Below are positions 24,493 to 33,151 of a stretch of DNA of 64,000 nucleotides, one piece after another. The position numbers were made by a program, and so were the translations under genes. Positions within the stretch are counted from its first letter, which is position 1, and each line of letters opens with the position of its first letter. A model generated the notes under the pieces. The model was not told the DNA's origin and made no database searches. It saw only the letters and a list, made by a program, of their open reading frames with translations. The stretch lies in the NCBI GenBank assembly GCA_022059125.1, contig JAEUWY010000006.1, positions 1,674,001 through 1,738,000 on the forward strand. The letters run 5' to 3'. Source of the DNA: Corynespora cassiicola (taxonomy: Eukaryota > Ascomycota > Dothideomycetes > Pleosporales > Corynesporascaceae).

Positions 24493-26292
24493 CTACGTCT
24501 CGTTTCCAACCTTGCTGGGGGATTGGGTTGACTCACTTGGAGGTCGAGCGGGGTCGCGCGATTGCGCGTCCCAAGTCCAATTCGGCGTGCTGTTGCGAGG
24601 TTGCGGCATCCAGCCCGTCCCCGCTCCGGGACCCATGTCGTAGTAGAAGCTTGCGGGCTCGGTGTGGTGGTGTGGGAGGACATTTTCTTGCTGGGTCCAG
24701 TAGTCGGGTTGGGGTTGCGGGGGAGGGGGAGGGGGGTCCTGGAATACGCAGGGAGCGGCATATATGGACATGTAGCGGGGAGCTGGCTGTGCGAGGGTTT
24801 TTAGGGGGCCATGGTGGATGGATGGCCAGGGTTGTTGGTGGGAGGGGGGGGTGAGGGCGGCGGGCTGGTGGGTTGGAGGGTTGGTTAGCGTGGGCATTGT
24901 AAAAGAACAATCCGTGAGCGCGCCAAATGAGTTTTGACTTACTTCTCCTCGGGAATACCGGTGGTCTTGGTATGATTCCCGACGTATCCGAACTTCTGGG
25001 GTGTGGCGATGGTTGTTTCGCTTGAGCGATGGCCGCCGCGGTGCCGAGGGAGGCTCTGCGCTCAAAACGCTGTCGCGTTTGGCGTGTTGCTGACCTCGGT
25101 TGAAAAGCTTGGAATACTCCCTGGCCTTGTCAAACAAGAATGCCATCGATTCACGTTGGATCTGTTGCGGAGGATATATCCATGTCCTCGTTATCTCCCA
25201 CGAAACTTTCCGGATGGGACCAATCTCTACATATGAGGATTCTCGCATTTTTGGTGACTTTTCATCCAATACTACGAAGGGTTCGCCGTTGGAGGTCTCT
25301 CCGGGCTCCTTGCTGATCGGCGCAACCCACTTTTGGCCGAAGACGTTGATATCGGGTACTTTGTTCATGTCCTTGATGCGGAGAAAATAGACGCGATCCT
25401 TGTCCTTGCCTGTTATCAGAATTGGAGAGCCAATCGTTGACGACTTTTCAGGGTTCTGAATCATGATTATGGACCCAATGGGGAAATCGATCATGTTTCG
25501 GATGAGCGGTTTGTAGATGTACCGATTCTGGGCCGCTTCCATTTCCTCGATTTTCAGGTGGAGCTTGAGCATATCGCAGTCATCTATCTCAGTGTTGCCG
25601 GCCCACTCGTTTATGTAGCACCACTCGATCCAGTATCGGCATTCCAGGTTCACAATGGTGGGACCATGCATAGGTGATGCGCCTTTTGCGAGCCGGAGAA
25701 CTCTATCTCTTGTGTCATGGTGGGAGTACGCAATATGGAAATAGTAGCCTAGTTCGGCAATAGCTTTCGGAGGCTTCGAGGTCATGGAATAGAAGTGTAC
25801 GATGGGACCTTCTACTTTTACGACAAGGAGTGGGTGCTTGAAGAACCCAGCCTGCTGCTTTTGTCTGCGTATGACGGAATCCATTGGGACGCACTCGTCC
25901 TCAGGCATGTAATATACACGTCCAACAACGGGCGCATTTTTCACCTGACGAATGTTCGGTTTTGATTCAGAAGGAGATGAAAGGGGTAATTTATGACGCA
26001 CTCTGACGCTTTTGACAGACTCCAAACTTTTCTCGCCATCATCCTGTTCGTTTCCGCCGCTCAAGCTTGCTTCCGAGGTTTCTGTGTGTGGTGTTAATGC
26101 AATAATTGAGAATGCTGGCATTGCACTGATACCTAGTGATTCCAACTTCTCAGTCAGATCGCCTGATGGTGCTGATTCGGTGAAACTCTGTTGCGATTCT
26201 TCTGTGGCAGCTTCAAGCGATGGGCTGCATGGTCTGGCAAAAAATTCGCCCAAGTTCATTTTCGCCTGACTTCGCTTCTTTTCCTTTGCCAT
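24493..26292 (-). CDS. Hypothetical protein, 599 aa, single exon
   Basis: One uninterrupted frame with the ATG at 26292. The N-terminus is basic and contains KMNLGEFFARP; residues 20-110 are Ser/Glu-rich. The central part looks folded: GRVYYMPEDECVPM, a FFKHPLLVVKVEGPIVHFYSM strand-rich stretch, CRYWIEWCYINEWAG and VSWEITRTWIYPPQQI. The C-terminal third is low-complexity Pro/His/Gln (a run of seven prolines, QPQPDYW). The central section loosely resembles a widespread fungal family with a 'GxVYW-P...FxHPVVVLS' opening, but I cannot name it. No signal peptide or membrane segment. It shares its upstream region with nothing close (840 nt to the next gene). Confidence 0.7.
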   Translation of the reverse strand: MAKEKKRSQAKMNLGEFFARPCSPSLEAATEESQQSFTESAPSGDLTEKLESLGISAMPAFSIIALTPHTETSEASLSGGNEQDDGEKSLESVKSVRVRHKLPLSSPSESKPNIRQVKNAPVVGRVYYMPEDECVPMDSVIRRQKQQAGFFKHPLLVVKVEGPIVHFYSMTSKPPKAIAELGYYFHIAYSHHDTRDRVLRLAKGASPMHGPTIVNLECRYWIEWCYINEWAGNTEIDDCDMLKLHLKIEEMEAAQNRYIYKPLIRNMIDFPIGSIIMIQNPEKSSTIGSPILITGKDKDRVYFLRIKDMNKVPDINVFGQKWVAPISKEPGETSNGEPFVVLDEKSPKMRESSYVEIGPIRKVSWEITRTWIYPPQQIQRESMAFLFDKAREYSKLFNRGQQHAKRDSVLSAEPPSAPRRPSLKRNNHRHTPEVRIRRESYQDHRYSRGEVSQNSFGALTDCSFTMPTLTNPPTHQPAALTPPSHQQPWPSIHHGPLKTLAQPAPRYMSIYAAPCVFQDPPPPPPQPQPDYWTQQENVLPHHHTEPASFYYDMGPGAGTGWMPQPRNSTPNWTWDAQSRDPARPPSESTQSPSKVGNET

Positions 26293-27133
26293 GTCCCAAT
26301 GTCTATTTCAAAGATGTGGTAGTGATTTCCGAATTTGTAAGTACCTTTAACATATAACGATAAAGAGACAAAATGTTGATCTGTGGTGCAGCCTAAGCTG
26401 TGATTGAGGTGTTTTGTTGTGATGTAAACACCAGTAGGCCGATGACGTACTGAAAAGATATACGTATAACTCAACGTTGTGCAGAGAGAGGGGAAGTCCA
26501 CGGAAGTAGAATTTATGCTCTGGTACATGAGCATTCCATAGAATCTTGTAGTCCAATTTTGTGAAAGCTCAAATTGAGCGAAATGATAACACATCGTGTG
26601 CGGCCACTAGAAATTGGCTGTTGATTGGCTCATAGCAACCACGTGCACTGTAAATTCACTACGTTCCTTTATACTGTGCCGTTTGGTTGTTTCAGTTGCT
26701 TCTACATAGAACATTCTGCGCAGGTCTAGGCTCAATCCAACGACGTTAATGCATCTTTAACCACTCATCGGCGTTTGTGACGTTCTCGGTTCTACTATCC
26801 TGGGCTATCTTGCCTGAGTTCCAATATTGCCAAGAAATGTATTGTGCATTCACTCAGAAAGCTGCGATGTTGCTCTTTTGGAGTCATACTCTCTTTGTAT
26901 GAAATTCAGGCGCTAGAAAATAATATCTATTGTCTTGTGAAGATCGATTAGTTTTTTGCGGCTTAGGTGAGCATTTTTGCTATGGTTGTAGTAGAAAGAG
27001 ATAAAAGCCGTCTTGAGAGATTTGAGAGAGCCTCAAAAATTAACTAGAATTCAAAACACCCTCTCTGTAGAACTGATATTGTTTTATTCTTTTTATCTAG
27101 TATACTAGATCTTACGGAGTTTCGAGTTTTACT
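26293..27133. other. Intergenic region, no gene seen
   Basis: Between the start of the 599-aa gene and the stop of the aldo/keto reductase, both on the minus strand. AT-rich, particularly 26.7-27.1 kb; a minus frame at 26256-26594 has no recognisable product. Confidence 0.5.
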
Positions 27134-28156
27134 CTATTCCTCTAGATCTGGTGTATCGGCATAAAGCATCTTCTGAAAGACTTCAGGGTATTTCTCTCCA
27201 GCAAGTTCAGCACCCTCAGCCAACCCTCTGATCTCGCCTTCTTCTTCCATACTCAGTACTAAATCTTTTGCCCCGATATTTTCCCTCAGTCTGTGTTCCT
27301 TATCCGTTCCCGGTATCGGGAAAATATCATTGCCCTGCGCAAGAAGCCAGGCAAGCGCAAGCTGCGCTGCAGTGACACCCTTTTCTTTCGCAATAGCTCC
27401 AAATCTGTCCACAAGGACAAGGTTCTTGGGGAAGTTTTCTTGAGACCACCTGGGGATCATGCGTCGCAAGTCTTTCTCGGGTAGATCGTCAGGGGATCGC
27501 ATGGCCCCCGTCAACATGCCTTTTCCCAGCGGGCTGTAGCATGTAACAGCCACTCCTAATTCACGGCATGTGCGAAGAAATTCGGTTTGCGAGGATTCAA
27601 TTTCGAGTGCGAAGGGAGAATATTCCATCTGAACAGCCGAGATTGGGTGCACGGCGTGGGCGCGCCTGAGACTAGCAGCGGAGCATTCGGAGAGTCCCAG
27701 GTACTTGATCTTCCCCTCATTCTTCAATTCCACCATGGCTTGAATGGTCTTCTCGATTGGGATTGTCTGGTCCAAGCGCTGGCAGTAATAAAGATCGATG
27801 GCATCTACGCCCATCCGCTTCAGACTGTTCACGCACGCTTCTTTGACGTATTCGGGCGAACCATCCACTCTAACACCGCCGGGCTCTCGGCGTATTCCGA
27901 ACTTCGTAGCCAGGAAGATGTTAATGCGCTTCTCTGGATAGAGTGCAAAGTATTTGCCAAGTAAGTCTTCTGAATCTCCATATGCATCGGCAGAGTCCCA
28001 GAAGCGGGCACCCAAGTCGTACGCTGTGTTGAGGATATCAAAACGCTCGCTGTCGGGTTTGAGACTACAGTAGGCCCCCGAAAGGCTCATGAGCCCAAAG
28101 GCCAGTCGGGGAACAGAAGGACCATTTTGGCCGAGTGGAGCAGTAGAAAAAGACAT
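27134..28156 (-). CDS. Aldo/keto reductase, 340 aa, single exon; catalytic His replaced by Gln
   Basis: NAD(P)H-dependent oxidoreductase with the (alpha/beta)8 fold. Visible features: N-terminal strand PRLAFGLMSLSG, DSADAYG with Asp54 and Tyr59, ATKFG with Lys85, the phosphate/cofactor region YSPLGKGML, and IPGTDKEHRLRENIGA near the C-terminus that binds the adenine-phosphate. The pattern resembles the pyridoxal-reductase/YakC-like (AKR13-type) group. The fourth tetrad position normally reads YYCHR or YYQHR; here it is YYCQR (Gln126, codon CAG). Probably cytosolic, no signal sequence. Substrate unknown. The frame is otherwise intact and of normal length, so the gene is probably expressed with altered chemistry, unless this is a recent error. 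Confidence 0.9.
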   Translation of the reverse strand: MSFSTAPLGQNGPSVPRLAFGLMSLSGAYCSLKPDSERFDILNTAYDLGARFWDSADAYGDSEDLLGKYFALYPEKRINIFLATKFGIRREPGGVRVDGSPEYVKEACVNSLKRMGVDAIDLYYCQRLDQTIPIEKTIQAMVELKNEGKIKYLGLSECSAASLRRAHAVHPISAVQMEYSPFALEIESSQTEFLRTCRELGVAVTCYSPLGKGMLTGAMRSPDDLPEKDLRRMIPRWSQENFPKNLVLVDRFGAIAKEKGVTAAQLALAWLLAQGNDIFPIPGTDKEHRLRENIGAKDLVLSMEEEGEIRGLAEGAELAGEKYPEVFQKMLYADTPDLEE

Positions 28157-29080
28157 TATGATTGGTGTTTATAGTCGATTCAAGAGTCTTTGTAGTCTGA
28201 TATGGTTGGCGATGAAACGATTGAGAATCTGATGATGTGTTGTGGGGGATCACGGGGCGTATTTATATTAATTTGATATCTAACGGCATTATATATTGCA
28301 ATGTTTACGGCGTTAACAGACTCCTAAATGAGAACAGCGCCCTTGGTCCGAAATCCTATTGGAGATAGCAAGCGGAGGGTCGGGTTGAGACACATCTGCC
28401 GGATACTTGTGTGGACTGATCTGACGATGATTTGCAAGCTATGCCAAAGAAGATTTGGGGGCCTAAAGAGGCACAGGGCTAATGCGAATATGCTGGTGGG
28501 TTTGGGAGCGGAATGATGACACGATGATGCGGCATGGCCGTTCGACAACACGGGCGTAGGAAGCTAGCTCTTGTGTGAGGTAGAGGATGGATTTAGGCCG
28601 AGATTTTTAGGCTTAGATGATCCTGAACTACTTGAAGTAGTTTAAAGCAGTATAGTTTGAGGCTTAGATTACAGTGCGGAGGATCGGAGGGTGATGTTTA
28701 GGATGGTATTCTGGTCATGGACTTAAGCTTATTCGCGAATCTAGTACGGATTTAAGGCGAACAAAGAATACCACGAGATTTCTCCCTAAAATCCCCATAG
28801 TCTAGCCTTGGATTTTGGACATTTCGCATGCGGCACGAAGTGTGAGCTAGATGACTGACCGATGGTGGGGCATAGATCACGTGCAGCAGCCTACCCGCGC
28901 CTAGTCTTCGCTTGCCGCGGCATGATCTCACACTTTGTCCATCAGCAATCAGAGTCATCGCTCCATGTCCAATTATTAATGCGCACAGCAGCGCAGGTGC
29001 ACGCCTTTAAAACTCCAAGATTTCTCTTCAAGATTATCAACTAACACTCCTCTGGAGACGATTGACCTTCAGCAGGCATC
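28157..29080. other. Divergent promoter region, no gene seen
   Basis: Separates the aldo/keto reductase (-) from the PPC decarboxylase (+). AT-rich at both ends. A small plus frame at 28328-28516 has no conserved look. Confidence 0.5.
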
Positions 29081-29866
29081 ATGTCCTTCATTACGGATCT
29101 CAAGCCGCTCAACCTGCAGCCAGTGGGGCACCAGGGACCTTTTGATTTCCCACTCCACGATGACAAAATCCATATTCTTCTTTGTGCGACCGGTTCTGTT
29201 GCCACAATAAAGATACCAAATATCATAAAAGCGCTTACGAAATATACAAACGTCTCGATACGGCTCGTCTTCACGGCATCTGCGACCAACTTTCTACGAG
29301 GCCAAAGCGCCGAACAGCCGTCGCTTGAAGAGATAGAAGCTCTTCCAAACGTAGAAGGGATATACTTTGATGAGGATGAGTGGAGAGACCCATGGGTCAG
29401 GGGCAACAAGATCCTTCATATCGAACTGCGGCGTTGGGCGGACATGATGGTTATTGCACCTCTGAGTGCAGACACCATGGCGAAGATAACTCAGGGTTGG
29501 TCAGACAACCTCCTGCTTTCTGTAGTCAGAGCTTGGGATACCACGGGAAGAATAGACCCTGTTCGAGAAATCCAAGGCATAGACTACCCGACAGAGCTAG
29601 ATGGCCAGGATGCAATACGAAAGAAGAGGATTCTCGTCGCACCATCGATGAACACGGCGATGTGGAAGCAGCCTATCACGAAAAAACAAGTCGATATACT
29701 TGATGAAGAGTGGGGTGTAAAGAGTGGTGGTTGGTTTGAGGTTTTGCAACCTATGGAGAAAGAACTAGCATGCGGAGACATAGGTGGCGGGGCAATGAAA
29801 GATTGGAGAGAGATTGTCAAGGTCATTGAAAGTCGATTAGGCCTAATTCATAATGGCTCAAAGTAG
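29081..29866 (+). CDS. Phosphopantothenoylcysteine decarboxylase (HFCD flavoprotein), 261 aa
   Basis: Third step of coenzyme A synthesis: FMN-dependent decarboxylation of 4'-phosphopantothenoyl-L-cysteine to 4'-phosphopantetheine. Rossmann start IHILLCATGSVATIKIPNII (31-50); catalytic His113 in ILHIELRRWADMMVIAPLSA; flavin loop GWSDNLLLSVVRAWD; substrate motif APSMNTAMW (188-195, Asn191); and Cys231 in ACGDIGGGAM, the active-site Cys that protonates the intermediate. All expected catalytic residues are present. Compared with yeast Hal3/Cab3 proteins it lacks the long N-terminal and acidic C-terminal tails, so it looks like a plain decarboxylase. An insertion of about 20 residues (WDTTGRIDPVREIQGIDYPT region) precedes the PxMN motif. 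Single exon. A strong hairpin sits just after the stop. Confidence 0.92.
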   Translation: MSFITDLKPLNLQPVGHQGPFDFPLHDDKIHILLCATGSVATIKIPNIIKALTKYTNVSIRLVFTASATNFLRGQSAEQPSLEEIEALPNVEGIYFDEDEWRDPWVRGNKILHIELRRWADMMVIAPLSADTMAKITQGWSDNLLLSVVRAWDTTGRIDPVREIQGIDYPTELDGQDAIRKKRILVAPSMNTAMWKQPITKKQVDILDEEWGVKSGGWFEVLQPMEKELACGDIGGGAMKDWREIVKVIESRLGLIHNGSK

Positions 29867-30223
29867 TATATTCACTGTTTAATTTCACTTGCTGGGGAAC
29901 TACCATCTTTTGATGGTAGTATTTTTCACTTGTTGTCAGACCCTCGCCCTACCTATAGCTTGACAGCATTTTCGCCCTGGTGAAAGGTAATAAATGCTGC
30001 TGTTGCCACAACTACGGCTTAGATTTCGACATATATGAGTGGAACTTTTACCGCAAACTTCGACGCGCTTCAACATGGTTCACCCCCCACCTGAGCCCAA
30101 GTTGACTTTCCTCCTGAGTCACTATCAACTAAAAATACCGTTGAATAGTACCTACAAAAATCCAGCGAAGTCTACCGCAAGAAAATCTGCATCTGTGCAG
30201 ACAGCCTCACAACCCTCTAACCA
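29867..30223. other. Short intergenic region, PPC decarboxylase 3' flank and aurora promoter
   Basis: Contains the 3' hairpin at 29899-29920 and the leader of the aurora kinase gene. No coding frame supported. Confidence 0.5.
29899..29920. promoter_or_regulatory. 9-bp perfect stem with TTTT loop, 33 nt after the PPC decarboxylase stop
   Basis: ACTACCATC (29899-29907), TTTT, GATGGTAGT (29912-29920), followed by a T-run. In the mRNA it would be a stable 3'-UTR stem-loop. Structure is visible; function (stability, processing) is unproven. Confidence 0.5.
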
Positions 30224-31533
30224 ATGGCTCCAACGAAGATGGCCGCGAAACAGACCAAAGATCAAGGGCCTACGGAATTTGCAAAGTCTCGCGGCTCAGA
30301 ATCTATCCTCGGAAGCATCAGCAACAAGGTAAGAAAAATGTTATATCGATCAGTTTGCTCGCTGACCCGCTGACCTTCTGTCCAGATCGCAAGCACTAAA
30401 GCAAAGATCCGATCACTGCGAACCAAGGACCAGACGAAAGTGACCAAGAACCCGGCAACCACAAAGGATTCTTCGGTTGATCCAGTGCGCCTACGATACG
30501 CCTTGGATAAGTTTTCTGGAGAGAAGGATTCTGGCTCGTCTGGCACTGCAGATGTTTTCACAGCCTACAATCAGCCTAAGGAAGCCCAACCAATAGACAA
30601 AAAGAGCGAGAGCCTTTCCTCGCGATTTGTCGACCTCCGCTATGAACACTTCAAACTCGGTAAATGGCTTGGTCAAGGAAATTTTGGCACCGTGTATCTG
30701 GCGAAGCACAAACCTACATCGTACATCTGTGTGCTGAAGATCATCGACAAGTCAACATGCACGGACGAGGGGGAAGAGAACTTGTTTCGTCGCGAGCTAG
30801 AAGTCCATCAAAATCTCTCCCATGCCAATATATTGAGACTCCTCGCATGGTTTCACGATGAGAACCGTATCTACTTGGTCCTCGAGTACGCAGCTGGCGG
30901 AAGCCTGTATGCAAAGATGAAGGGGCAAAAGGAGGGACGATTCGAGGAGAGAGGAGCCGCTCAATATATCGCGCAGATGGCCGATGCCCTCAAGTACATG
31001 CATGGTAAGAATATCATGCACCGTGACATCAAGCCTGAGAATATTCTCCTTGGACTACATGGTGAGATCAAGCTTGCAGACTTCGGCTACAGTGTTCATT
31101 CGAGCTCCGGTCATCGTAATACGATATGCGGTACAGTATCCTACTTGAGTCCTGAGGTGGCCATCGCAATACTAAAACCTGGAAAAGACGAGCAGTTCTA
31201 TACAAAGGCCATTGATCGGTGGAGCTTGGGTATTCTCGCATACGAACTACTGGTTGGCAAGCCGCCCTTCGAAATGGAGAACGAGGAAGATACAAAGGAG
31301 AAGATCGCCAACTTCAAGGGCCATGTTCCCTTCCCGACTCATGTCTCTGAGGCGGCTAGGGAATTCATTCTCCAGGTATGTGCACATTATTCCAGAGGAG
31401 ACGATCCAAGTCACTAACAAGAAAATAGTTGCTTAACCTAGATGCCGAAGAACGCATGTCGCTTGACGATATTATCAAACACGAATGGATCGTTCAACAT
31501 CTGGACATGCCTATCATATCATCCAGCATGTGA
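30224..31533 (+). CDS. Aurora-family mitotic kinase (Ipl1/Ark1-like), 399 aa
   Basis: Exons 30224-30328, 30386-31375 and 31429-31533; introns of 57 and 53 nt. Fungi have a single Aurora kinase, the catalytic subunit of the chromosomal passenger complex that corrects kinetochore attachment. An N-terminal basic tail (1-115) precedes the kinase domain: LGQGNFGTVYLAKH (about 130), CVLKIIDKS, EYAAGGSLY, HRDIKPENILLG (His247), ADFGYSVH (Asp267), T-loop HRNTICGT (Thr281), YLSPEV, WSLGILAYELLVGKPPFE, and the C-terminal ERMSLDDIIKHEWI. DFGYSVH and the short C-terminus point to Aurora rather than other AGC-like kinases. Departures from the usual T-loop RRTTLCGTLDYLPPEM are noted as a finding. No in-frame upstream ATG better fits the family. 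Confidence 0.9.
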
Positions 31534-33151
31534 TCAGTTAGTTCAGCTCTCGAGTAGGTTGAAGAGTACGCTCGACATAACACAGGCTCCGACGCTTCAC
31601 TCGTTGGTTCACATGGAAGATGGCCACAAGTATGATTGAACAGTCAAAATCTCTATGCCAATGCATATTCCCTATGCAATACACAAGACATTGTGAGGTT
31701 CATGATGAAGATTTGTGTGTTTTTCTTCGTTTGCAGTGTGGACATTGCATGTGGCATGGCGAAACCAAGTTTCTACGGTAGGGCAGGCTACATTATGACG
31801 GACCCAGAACTCTGTCTCCGCTTTCTCACCAAGCGGGTCATCAACTGCAGATTTGAAATTGGCGGTCACCATGGGACGCCTGGAAAACTAGCCCGTGCTT
31901 GGAACGCCTGAGACAAATTTAGGTGCTTAGGATCAGCCAAGGCATCATTGCGGCTAGGTAGGCGATCGACTGGTATTGGGAAACGTTTTCTGTGACTCGA
32001 GCTTCTTGCCGGGTACCTGCATCACTGTGATTGATGAAGATAACCATTCCTGTACACCTATGCACAGCATTCGATCGTGTGGCGCCTTGCACCGGCTGGC
32101 CCGTGTCAGACAGCGCCTCACCTATTGCCGGTGACGGACACGCCAAGTCTACCGAACTATTCCGTTCGTAGTTAGCCACTGGGCTGAGGCATGCCTACTC
32201 CGTGCTGTACAAGGCGTCGAATCAGACCATGCACTTGTATGGGGCGCAAGCCTACAAGCATGTCTATGGCCTTAGCAGTGTCGCATCCAATGCGACGATT
32301 ACGAGAAGATAGTTGACCTGAAGTGCCCCCAACTTGCGTTGTCCCCGGAAACGGAAAACCGGATCCAGAATAGGTTAGCGCGTAAAAATCTCCCGTCATG
32401 GCCCCCAATGCTCCAGGCACCGGCATCCTTTTCGTCTCATGTCTCCACAATCTCCATGGCGTGTTTCCTGCTGTCATTAAAGTCATGCGCCGCGCGACTC
32501 GATGCGCCCAGCCGTCTGATGTTGAAAACTTCTCGCACCCGTTCTCGCCAATGGAAATCGAAAAAGATACAAACACTTGTCCGACCCACAGTACTGGAGT
32601 CTCTCCTCGCTCGTCCTATTGAAGCCCCAAACTGGTACAATTCTGCCGGATTTCAAAGATCGCTGGCATCATTCCCCACATTTGCCTTTCAGCCGCACGT
32701 GCATCGCAATCCGACAGCGAGGCTCTGATCCTTCGCGCGGTGGCGCCGGGGCTGAGCGCTCGGTCTAACTCTCTACATCAATAGTTCAGTGTTCTAATTA
32801 CAATTTGATACTGTGATTCGCTCCATGGCTCGCTTCAGCCCTCATGCAGGAGACAGGATGGTGCGCGCTTCAGGCAGTGTCTTGGGCCGGCCAATCTGAC
32901 GACCTGTGCCCAAGCAGCGGCAACCTTTCCTCCCAGCACTGACCGGTGTAGCCTAACATTCGCGAGGCGCATCGTATATAAAGACCGGCCTGTACGATCA
33001 GACGGGATCCCGTCACTTCGCCGGTCTCCGTGACCTTCAGCTCTGTGCGTCCGACTGTTGTAATCTCCGTATTTCTTCGTTTCGTTGATCGCCTTTGTCT
33101 CTTCTATTGTAATTTTTTTTTGATTGTTAGAGCCTACGGCTACATTTCATC
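31534..33151. other. Intergenic region of 1.6 kb, no supported gene
   Basis: Aurora 3' flank and S41 peptidase promoter. A small plus frame with an ATG at 31702 would give a 69-aa Cys-containing peptide with a hydrophobic start, but nothing else supports it. A TATA box lies near the right end. Confidence 0.45.
32975..32982 (+). promoter_or_regulatory. TATA box of the S41 peptidase gene
   Basis: TATATAAA lies 170 nt upstream of the ATG at 33152 and is followed by a pyrimidine-rich leader, including a CTCTTCTATTG...TTTTTTTTGA stretch. A clear TATA box suggests a regulated rather than housekeeping promoter. Confidence 0.55.

Noticed and set aside
31702..31911. Small secreted-like ORF, 69 aa
   Set aside because: Only a short hydrophobic start and a few Cys; no promoter or conserved feature to support it.
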